Made by a program: the position numbers and the translations under genes. From contig OY970069.1 in assembly GCA_963705325.1 (NCBI GenBank), positions 5,580,001-5,644,000 on the forward strand: a stretch of 64,000 nt of DNA. The letters are read 5' to 3'. This DNA comes from DATARH01 sp963705325 (GTDB lineage Bacteria; Pseudomonadota; Alphaproteobacteria; ATCC43930; CGMCC-115725). Positions within the stretch are counted from its first letter, which is position 1; each line of letters starts with the position of its first letter. A model generated the notes under the pieces. It was not told the DNA's origin and ran no database searches. It was given only the letters and a program-made list of their open reading frames with translations. Below, piece by piece: positions 25,097 to 32,006 of the stretch.

Positions 25097-27868
25097 ATGA
25101 ATGACGTTGCCGCGGTGGCCGCTTCGGCCGCCAACGCGGGCAATCCCCGGCCGGTTCCGGAAGCGATCGCGACGCAGCCGACCGAGCCACCGGTGAAGCC
25201 GGCGCCGGCGATCGAGGAGCATCTCGAGCCGACGGTGTACCGCTTCATCCTGCGCCACAGCCTGAAGCAGCAGATCATGCTGCTGATCCTTACGCTGGCC
25301 TCGTTTCCGTTTCTTTACTACTCGCTCGACCTGCCGAAGACGATCGTCAACCACGCGATCGGCGGCAAGCAATTCCCTCAGACTTTCCTAGGGATTCAGT
25401 TCAATCAGGTGCCGTACCTGATGACCTTGTGCGCGATCTTCCTCGCGCTGGTGTTCATCAACGGGGGGTTCAAATACTACATCAACACGTTGAAGGGGCA
25501 GCTCGGCGAGCGGATGCTGCGGCGCTTCCGCTACGCGCTCTACCTACGCCTGCTGCGCTTCCCCGCGAGCTATTTCCATAAGACGTCGTCGGCACAGATC
25601 ATTCCGATGATCACCACCGAATGCGATCAGCTCGGCGGCTTTATCGGCGACGCGTTCGTGCTGCCCGCGTTCCAAGGCGGCACGCTGCTGACGCTGATCG
25701 TCTTCATGTTCATCCAAGATTGGAAACTGGGGCTCGCCGCGGTCGCGCTCTATCCGATCCAGGGCTACATCATCCCCAAGTTGCAGCGGATCGTGAACCA
25801 GCTCCAAAGACGCCGCATCCGGACGGTGCGGGTCGTTGCCGACAAAGTGCAGGAGTCCGCGGCCGGGCTAGCCGAGATCCAGGCCAACGACACGGCCAAG
25901 CTGCAGCTGAGCAACTTCGCGCATATCCTCGGGTCGATCTACGACATCCGCTTCGAGATCTACCAGCGCAAGTTTTTCGTGAAATTCCTCAACAACTTCA
26001 TCGGGCAGCTGACGCCGTTCTTCTTCTATGCGATCGGCGGATATCTGGTGATCCGAGGCTCGCTGACCTTCGGCGCCCTGGTTGCGGTGCTCGCGGCCTA
26101 CAAAGACCTGGCCTCACCGTGGAAGGAGCTGCTCGATTTCTATCAAAATAATCAGACCTCGCGGCTGACCTACGATCAGATCGTCGAGCAGTTCGCGCCT
26201 GCGAACATGCTCGCTAACGAGACGCTGCTGGCGGAGCCGGATGTAGTTCCGCATCTCACCGGCGAACTGGCGGTCGCCAATCTGTCGCTGACCGGCGACG
26301 ACAACAGCCGCTTGGTCGACGCCGTCAGCTTTACGCTCGGGCTCGACGAACACGTCGCGGTAATCGGCCAGGGGGGCAGCGGCAAAGACGAGCTGGCGCT
26401 GTTGCTGGCGCGGCTGGCGACGCCATCCACCGGACGCGTCACCATCGGCGGCATCGACCTCGCCAGCGCGCCAACCGCGATCGTTGGTCGGCGCATCGGC
26501 TACGTCAACGCGACGCCGTACCTGTTTTCCGGGACGCTGCGCGACAATCTTTTCTTCGGCCTGCGCCACTATCCGGTGCGCCCAATGCCACACGGCGAGG
26601 AAGCGACGAAGAAGCGGGTCAAGGAGCTGGTCGAGGCGCGCCGCGCCGGCAATATCGACTTCGACGTCGACGCCGACTGGATCGATTATGAGAGCGCCGG
26701 GGTGGCGGACGCCGAGCAACTGTCGCTGCGCGTCGCCGAGGTGCTGGCCGAATTGGGGTTCGAGGAGGATGTCTACACTTTTGGCCTGCGCGGCCGGGTC
26801 GACCCGGAGGCCAATCCGGAGACGGCGGCCCGGCTGCTTGAGGCGCGCCAGGCGCTGTCGCAGCGCTTGATCCGCGATGGCATCACCCAACTGGTCGAAA
26901 CCTATGACCCGGAGCGCTACAACACCAACGCGACGGTCGCCGAAAACCTATTGTTCGGGACGCCGATCGGCCCGGTCTTCGAGTTCGACGCGCTCGCCGA
27001 GAACACCTATGTGCGTCAAGTGCTCGACAAGGTCGGGCTAACCGAGGATCTGATCGAAGCCGGTCGCGAAGTGGCGGCGACGATGACCGAAATTTTCGCC
27101 GACCTGCCGCCCGACCACGAATTTTTCGAGCAGTTCAGCTTTATCAATGCCGACGACCTGCCCGAGTTCGCCACGATCCTCACTGCGATCGACGGCGGCG
27201 GCATTGCCTCGCTGAGCGAGGAACATCGCCACAAGCTCTTGTCGCTGCCATTCAAGCTAATCGCCGCGCGCCACCGCCTCGACGTCCTCGACGAGCCGAT
27301 GCAGCAGCGTTTGCTAGACGCGCGCCGCGCGTTCCGCGACGGCCTGCCGGCGGAGGCTAGCCACCAGATCGCGTTTTTCGACCCGGCCGAGTACAACGCC
27401 GCCGCCTCGCTGCAGGACAATATCCTGTTCGGCAAGATCGCCTATGGCGAGTCCGATGCGATGGAGCGTGTCCCAGCGGTGCTCGGCGAGGTGCTGGACG
27501 AGCTGAAGCTGCGTCCCGCGGTGATCAATGTCGGGCTCGACTACCACGTCGGCACCGCCGGTTCGCGACTGTCGCTGGCCCAGCGCCAGCGCGCGGCGAT
27601 CGCGCGGGCGGTGCTGAAGCGACCCGATCTGTTGATCCTCAGCGAGGCGACCTCGGCGTTGGACGGCCAAGCCCAGCTCAAGGTGACCCAAGGTCTGCGC
27701 GAGGAATTCGCCGGCCGGTGCCTCATCTGGGTGCTGCACCGCGCCAGCCTCGCGCGCAATTTCGACCGGGTGCTGGTGATGAGCGGCGGCAAGCTCCAGG
27801 AGCAGGGCAGGTTCGCCGAGCTCGACCACAAGGATTCGCTGACCACCATGCTGATGGCGGCGGAATGA
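25097..27868 (+). CDS. ABC exporter with degenerate, expanded nucleotide-binding domain
   Basis: A 923-aa half-transporter: a disordered N-terminus (1-45), a six-helix exporter domain (about 50-375) and an ATPase domain of about 540 residues, twice the normal size. Walker A reads GQGGSGKDEL (424-433) with Asp431 in place of Ser/Thr; the Q-loop reads VNATPYLF without Gln; the signature is LSLAQ (825-829) instead of LSGGQ; Walker B ends ILSEATSALD with Ser849 in place of Asp. Glu850 and switch His881 remain. The segment ending DNLFFG is echoed at 615-621 (AENLLFG) and 772-779 (LQDNILFG), as if the Q-loop region had been triplicated. Followed by a cNMP-binding gene. Confidence 0.85.
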   Translation: MNDVAAVAASAANAGNPRPVPEAIATQPTEPPVKPAPAIEEHLEPTVYRFILRHSLKQQIMLLILTLASFPFLYYSLDLPKTIVNHAIGGKQFPQTFLGIQFNQVPYLMTLCAIFLALVFINGGFKYYINTLKGQLGERMLRRFRYALYLRLLRFPASYFHKTSSAQIIPMITTECDQLGGFIGDAFVLPAFQGGTLLTLIVFMFIQDWKLGLAAVALYPIQGYIIPKLQRIVNQLQRRRIRTVRVVADKVQESAAGLAEIQANDTAKLQLSNFAHILGSIYDIRFEIYQRKFFVKFLNNFIGQLTPFFFYAIGGYLVIRGSLTFGALVAVLAAYKDLASPWKELLDFYQNNQTSRLTYDQIVEQFAPANMLANETLLAEPDVVPHLTGELAVANLSLTGDDNSRLVDAVSFTLGLDEHVAVIGQGGSGKDELALLLARLATPSTGRVTIGGIDLASAPTAIVGRRIGYVNATPYLFSGTLRDNLFFGLRHYPVRPMPHGEEATKKRVKELVEARRAGNIDFDVDADWIDYESAGVADAEQLSLRVAEVLAELGFEEDVYTFGLRGRVDPEANPETAARLLEARQALSQRLIRDGITQLVETYDPERYNTNATVAENLLFGTPIGPVFEFDALAENTYVRQVLDKVGLTEDLIEAGREVAATMTEIFADLPPDHEFFEQFSFINADDLPEFATILTAIDGGGIASLSEEHRHKLLSLPFKLIAARHRLDVLDEPMQQRLLDARRAFRDGLPAEASHQIAFFDPAEYNAAASLQDNILFGKIAYGESDAMERVPAVLGEVLDELKLRPAVINVGLDYHVGTAGSRLSLAQRQRAAIARAVLKRPDLLILSEATSALDGQAQLKVTQGLREEFAGRCLIWVLHRASLARNFDRVLVMSGGKLQEQGRFAELDHKDSLTTMLMAAE

Positions 27869-27908
27869 CAGAGCGCAATGCGCCGTTGGGGGGAACGGGA
27901 GGTAGCAA

Positions 27909-28397
27909 ATGAGCCTGCAGCAGGAGTTCGAGGTGTTGCGCCGGGTGCCGTTCTTCGCCGAGATCGAGCCGGCAAAACTCAAGCTGCTCGCCTTTATGAG
28001 CGAGCGCGCCGGCTTTGACGACGGCAAGATCCTGTTCCGCCAGGGCGACCCGGGCGACGCCGCCTATCTGATCATCGACGGTCAGGTCGAGATTGTTCTT
28101 GAAGGCCCGGCCGGGCCGGTCACCGTCGCCACGCTCGGCGCCAACGAGATCGTCGGCGACATGGCGATCCTGACCGGCGCGCCACGGAACGCGACAGTGC
28201 GCGCCAAAGGCCGCCTCGTCGCCTTGCGCATCGCCAAAGACCCGTTCATGCGCATGGTGCGCGAGTTCCCCAACATGGCAGTGTCGATCATGCAGGAGCT
28301 GGCGCACCGGATCGAAGCGACCAACAACCAGCTGCGCGCCGCGCTGTCCGAGGTGCGCCAGCTGCGCGAGCGGTCGGGCCAGCAGCCGGCCGCTTAA
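27909..28397 (+). CDS. Cyclic-nucleotide-binding domain protein
   Basis: A 162-aa single cNMP-binding domain without DNA-binding or kinase module. The phosphate-binding cassette is VGDMAILTGAPRNATVRA, where the usual Gly-Glu is Gly-Asp and the phosphate-binding Arg is kept. Upstream hairpin FRQGDPGDAAYLIIDGQVEIV is typical. It begins 40 bases after the ABC gene, so it probably senses cAMP, cGMP or another anionic ligand and regulates the exporter or the following methyltransferase by contact. A final coiled-coil-like helix (ATNNQLRAALSEVRQLRE) may mediate dimerisation. Confidence 0.85.
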   Translation: MSLQQEFEVLRRVPFFAEIEPAKLKLLAFMSERAGFDDGKILFRQGDPGDAAYLIIDGQVEIVLEGPAGPVTVATLGANEIVGDMAILTGAPRNATVRAKGRLVALRIAKDPFMRMVREFPNMAVSIMQELAHRIEATNNQLRAALSEVRQLRERSGQQPAA

Positions 28398-28408
28398 ATG
28401 ATGGGCGC

Positions 28409-29335
28409 GTGAGCCGGCTCGACAGTTTCATCCGACGGCTCGAGGCGCAGCGCGCCTGCCTCAACCGCGCCGCGGAGCTGATCGAGGGCCTCGACGGTGT
28501 GGTGCTGGAACTAGGGCTCGGCAACGGCCGCACCTACGACCATCTGCGCGAGCTGTTTCCTGACCGCGACATCTATGTCTGCGAACGCCACGTCGCGGCG
28601 CATCCCGACTGCATTCCGCCCCCTGACCGGCTGCTGCTCGGCGACATGTTCGAGACGCTACCGGCAGCCCAGAGCCGGCTCGGCGGCAAGGTCGCGCTCG
28701 CCCATTTCGACGCCGGCACCGGCGACGCCGCGGCCAATCGCAAGCTGGCCGCCGGATTGCGCCCGCTGATCCTGCCGCTCTTATGCCCCGGCGGAATACT
28801 GGCGACGCAGCAGGCGATGGACGGCCCTGATCTGATAGCGATGCCGTTACCGGAGGGAGTAGCAGAGGGGCGGTATCACTTGTACCAGCGGACAATCACG
28901 AACTTCGATGAGTTGCCCTGGCGCGACATGGCGTTGCAGCTCCTTCCGGAGCTCAGCGACCGCGTCCAACAGGCCGAAAATCCTTATGCGCTCTGGAATG
29001 ATCTCGTTTTCCCGTTCGAAGACGCGTACGACAGCGACCCACCCGATCGATCTCTAATAGAGCGGGTCTACAAATATGCCAGGTGGTGCGAAGACCAGCC
29101 ACGCGGTGAAATCGCGGACAACGACTTATTCACCTGCCTTGTCGTGTGCTTTTACGAGCACATCCCGACACACCCACTCGCTCGGAAGGACATGCCTAAC
29201 TGGTTCGCCTGGGAAGAGTTTAACAACGGCCGACAGGCATTCCATTATCACCTCAACGACGAGCAATTTGCCGAGCTAGAAGAGATTTTCACCCAGCATT
29301 ATCCGGAAGAAGCGCGCAAGACAGAAACGGATTAG
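28409..29335 (+). CDS. Class I methyltransferase fused to an acidic domain of unknown function
   Basis: A 308-aa protein starting GTG. Residues 1-160 form a small SAM-dependent methyltransferase: motif I VVLELGLGNGRTYDHL, then YVCERHVAAHP and HFDAGTGDAAANRKLAAGL. After EGRYHLYQ the text changes to an acidic, Trp/Tyr-rich domain (WRDMALQLLPELSDRVQQAE, YKYARWCEDQ, VVCFYEHIPTH, LEEIFTQHY) that I recall as a stand-alone family of SMI1/immunity-like flavour, possibly DUF7674. GC at third positions falls sharply at the junction near 28885. The fusion looks recent and caused by loss of the methyltransferase stop. Four-base overlap with convergent xthA. Confidence 0.72.
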   Translation: MSRLDSFIRRLEAQRACLNRAAELIEGLDGVVLELGLGNGRTYDHLRELFPDRDIYVCERHVAAHPDCIPPPDRLLLGDMFETLPAAQSRLGGKVALAHFDAGTGDAAANRKLAAGLRPLILPLLCPGGILATQQAMDGPDLIAMPLPEGVAEGRYHLYQRTITNFDELPWRDMALQLLPELSDRVQQAENPYALWNDLVFPFEDAYDSDPPDRSLIERVYKYARWCEDQPRGEIADNDLFTCLVVCFYEHIPTHPLARKDMPNWFAWEEFNNGRQAFHYHLNDEQFAELEEIFTQHYPEEARKTETD

Positions 29336-30123
29336 AGGTCGAACTCCACCATCACCGGGACGTGGTCGGAGGTCTGCTCCCAGTCGCGGGTCTCGCGGTA
29401 GATGCGCTGCCCCTTGAGCGCGCCGACCAATTCGGGTGTCACCCAGATATGGTCGAGCCGGCGGCCGCGATCGGAGGCGGCCCAGTCGCGGTTGCGGTAG
29501 CTCCACCAGGTGTAGAGCTTCTGGTCGGCCGGCACGAAGTGGCGCACCGCGTCGACGAAGCCGCCAGCCGCCTGCAGCTTGCCCAGCCTCTCGACCTCGA
29601 CGGGGGTGTGGCTGACCACGGTCAAGAGCTGCTTGTGCGACCAGACGTCGTGCTCGAGCGGGGCGATGTTGAGGTCGCCAACCGCGATCATCTTTTTCCC
29701 CGGCTGGCGCTCGGCGGCAAAATAGGCCGTCAGCTCGTCGAGGAATTGCAGTTTGTGGGCAAATTTAGGATTGATCTCCGGGTCGGGTTCGTCGCCCCCG
29801 GCCGGGACATAGATGTTATGCAGTTCGATCCCGCCGGGCAGCGCAGCGATGGCGTGGCGACAGTCGCTGCGGTCGCACCACGCCTTGGTCGCAACGCTGG
29901 GAAACGGTGCCTTCGCGAGGATTGCGACGCCGTTGTAGCCCTTCATCCCGTGCGCGTGGATGTGGGCGTAGCCGATCGACTCGAACGGCTCGCGCGGGAA
30001 CAGATCGTCCGGGGTCTTGGTTTCCTGAAGGCAGAGGATATCGGGCTCGACCTCCCGCAACAGGCGACAGACATTGTCGGCCCGCAGCCGCACCGAATTA
30101 ATGTTCCACGTCACAAGCCGCAT
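29332..30123 (-). CDS. xthA: Exodeoxyribonuclease III
   Basis: A 263-aa AP endonuclease/3'-5' exonuclease of base-excision repair. All family motifs are present: TWNINSVRLR, metal-ligand Glu in LCLQETK, YNGVAILAK, GDLNIAP, DRGRRLDHIWVT and the terminal TSDHVPV with the catalytic His. ATG 30123 begins the conserved first strand; the longer frame upstream has no family similarity. Its stop overlaps the stop of the convergent fusion gene by four bases. In alphaproteobacteria xthA often follows lolA, as here at one gene's distance. Confidence 0.95.
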   Translation of the reverse strand: MRLVTWNINSVRLRADNVCRLLREVEPDILCLQETKTPDDLFPREPFESIGYAHIHAHGMKGYNGVAILAKAPFPSVATKAWCDRSDCRHAIAALPGGIELHNIYVPAGGDEPDPEINPKFAHKLQFLDELTAYFAAERQPGKKMIAVGDLNIAPLEHDVWSHKQLLTVVSHTPVEVERLGKLQAAGGFVDAVRHFVPADQKLYTWWSYRNRDWAASDRGRRLDHIWVTPELVGALKGQRIYRETRDWEQTSDHVPVMVEFDL

Positions 30124-30199
30124 TTGCCGACAATCCATCAACTCAAGCGTGATGGACGCGAATAGACCACGCGACTTCTGAGTGGCGCAATCGACACAG

Positions 30200-30239
30200 G
30201 CAAACAAATAGCGCCCGGTCTGGGGGGAAGACCGGGCGC
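30200..30239 (-). terminator. Hairpin with T-rich tail (minus strand)
   Basis: A perfect 11-base stem, GCGCCCGGTCT (30211-30221) with AGACCGGGCGC (30229-30239), closes a 7-base loop. Read on the minus strand the stem is followed by TATTTGTTTG. It would end transcription from the glutamine-amidotransferase gene or from a short RNA encoded between 30438 and 30240, before xthA. Confidence 0.65.
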
Positions 30240-30438
30240 CAGCTTGTCAGAAGCGCTTGGGGGAGATTCCGGATCCGCAGGGGAGAACGGAGCCGGAATT
30301 AAGAGGACTTGGCGTCCTCTCCGCTTCTGGACTCGCAGATGGGGATGGGTTCGGCATAGCCAAAATGCATAGAACGCATGGCTCCGCAGCGCGAAACGCA
30401 AGCGACGGAGGGGAACCAAGAAGTTTCGAGAACGTGGC
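30240..30438 (-). ncRNA. Candidate structured small RNA / micro-ORF
   Basis: The 315-base spacer between the amidotransferase gene and xthA holds, besides the terminator-like stem, two more hairpins: AGAGGAC/GTCCTCT with a 5-base loop (30302-30320) and ATTCCGG/CCGGAAT (30266-30299). A 26-codon frame (30379 to 30299, minus) begins MRSMHFGYAEPIPICES and stops just at the hairpins, with GGAG ten bases before its second Met. The layout of short frame, hairpins and terminator looks like an sRNA or peptide-coding RNA. No promoter could be fixed with confidence. Confidence 0.3.
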
Positions 30439-31233
30439 CTAGGCGGCGCGCCGCTTTGCGTCGGCAACGCCTTTCCGAGCGGCCCGGCAGGCGGCCCCGA
30501 AATCGGCAAACAAGGCGCGCGAAATGGGGTTGTCGAGCGGTTTGTACTCGGGATGCCACTGCACGCCGATGACAAATCGCGCGCTCGGCAGGCTGACCGC
30601 CTCGATGAGGCCGTCGGGCGCCACAGCCTCGACCCGCAGACCCGGCGCCGGCTGGTCGATGCCCTGGCCGTGCAGCGAGTTGACCATGATCTCATCAGTC
30701 CCGGCGATCGCCGCGAAATAGCCGTCAGAGGTGAGCTGCACCGGGTGGCACGGGCCGTACCGCTCGTCCATCGTCATCTGCATGATCCGCTTGACGTCGC
30801 GGCCGCGACGATGCACCTCGCCGCCGGGCCGCTCGGCGATGCGCTGGTGCAGGGTACCACCGAGCGCGACGTTCAGCTCTTGGATGCCGCGGCAGATCGC
30901 CAATACTGGCAAATCGCGGCGCACCGCCTCGCGGATGATCGGCAACGTGGTGGCGTCGCGGTCAGGGTCGTGCAGCGTGCCCTCGCGGCTCGGCGCGCCC
31001 TTGTAGTGGTGTGGTTCGACATTCGACGGGCTGCCGGTCAGCAGCAAGCCGTCGATCGTGTCGAGCAGCGCGTCGATGTCGAGCTTGTCGCCGATCGCCG
31101 GGATCAGCATCGGCAGACAGCCGGCCGCGTCGACCACCGCGTGCGGATAGCGCACCACTGCGGTGTACATGACGCGTTCGTTGACTTCACGGAAGCAGGT
31201 CGGGATGCCGACCAATGGTGGCCTAGTCGACAT
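30439..31233 (-). CDS. Class I glutamine amidotransferase, gamma-glutamyl-GABA hydrolase (PuuD) type
   Basis: A 264-aa peptidase C26 protein. The nucleophile Cys lies in LAICRGIQELNVALGG, the partner His and Glu in VIGVQWHPEY. The opening PLVGIPTCFREV and LTGSPSNVEPHHY are typical of PuuD-like enzymes, which release glutamate from gamma-glutamyl-4-aminobutyrate or similar amides in polyamine use. No polyamine genes accompany it here, so the natural substrate is open. It lies between lolA and xthA. Confidence 0.87.
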   Translation of the reverse strand: MSTRPPLVGIPTCFREVNERVMYTAVVRYPHAVVDAAGCLPMLIPAIGDKLDIDALLDTIDGLLLTGSPSNVEPHHYKGAPSREGTLHDPDRDATTLPIIREAVRRDLPVLAICRGIQELNVALGGTLHQRIAERPGGEVHRRGRDVKRIMQMTMDERYGPCHPVQLTSDGYFAAIAGTDEIMVNSLHGQGIDQPAPGLRVEAVAPDGLIEAVSLPSARFVIGVQWHPEYKPLDNPISRALFADFGAACRAARKGVADAKRRAA

Positions 31234-31263
31234 CAGAACGGCTCAAAGCGTTGTTCGGGTTGT

Positions 31264-31899
31264 TCATTTCGGTTCATGATATTGGAACAGATTGGGATCG
31301 AGCGCCATACCGTATTGGACCTCGGACAACGACACGTTGGTGACCTTGCGCTGCTGGTCCACCACAGTCCAATGCCGCAAAACCAGTGGATTTTCAGTAA
31401 ATTCCATCGTCAAAGACCCAGCATTAGGCTCGGCGGTTTGAACGACGGTGACCCGCACGGTATTCCCGCTATGCTCAAAACGCGTAAGCGTGACGCCATC
31501 GGTGAAGCTGATTGGATCGCGAAGCAAGAACCAGGCCGGGGTCGATTTGAGCGCGACCGTCGACATCTGCTTCAATTCGGGGTCCCAATAGTAGACGTTG
31601 AACAAATCGGCGAACATCAGCAGCTGGTTCGGCGGATCGTACTGGAAGCGCATCCGCCCCGGGCGCTGCACCCAGAGATAGCCGGTGGCGACGCCGCCCT
31701 TGCTGACATCCTGCTCAAAACGCGCGGTCATCGTGCGGATGCCCTGAAGGTAGGCGGCGACGCGCTGCAGCACCGCGGCGTCTTGTGGGGTGAGGTGGGC
31801 AGCGGGCGGCGGCGGCGGCGCGGCGCGGACGTCGTGGGTCGTGGTCAGGAGTAGAAGCGCCGTCGCGGACGCGCGGCCGAATAGCCGAAACCAGCTCAT
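31264..31899 (-). CDS. lolA: Outer-membrane lipoprotein carrier protein LolA
   Basis: A 211-aa periplasmic chaperone that takes lipoproteins from the LolCDE exporter to the outer membrane. It has a signal peptide (MSWFRLFGRASATALLLL, ending VRAAP), then the LolA beta-sheet marks: TMTARFEQDVSKGGVATGYLWVQRPGRMRFQYDPPN, the helix LLRDPISF and VTNVSLSEVQYGMALDPNLF near the end. ATG 31899 with AAGGGTG upstream is preferred to GTG 31926. Normally next to ftsK; here a 6.8-kb insertion separates the two. Confidence 0.9.
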   Translation of the reverse strand: MSWFRLFGRASATALLLLTTTHDVRAAPPPPPAAHLTPQDAAVLQRVAAYLQGIRTMTARFEQDVSKGGVATGYLWVQRPGRMRFQYDPPNQLLMFADLFNVYYWDPELKQMSTVALKSTPAWFLLRDPISFTDGVTLTRFEHSGNTVRVTVVQTAEPNAGSLTMEFTENPLVLRHWTVVDQQRKVTNVSLSEVQYGMALDPNLFQYHEPK

Positions 31900-32006
31900 C
31901 CCGCGATCACCCTTAACCCGCCGCACGCAAGACGCCTCGAGGAAAACAAGCGGTGGAAATGACCCCGCGATTGTGGCGCGTCAATGGCGACCGATTGCCG
32001 CTCATC

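Noticed and set aside
30553..31854. Open frame of 433 codons on the plus strand over the amidotransferase and lolA genes
   Set aside because: Covers two clear genes and the spacer between them; no motif, His/Gln/Arg-rich shadow composition.
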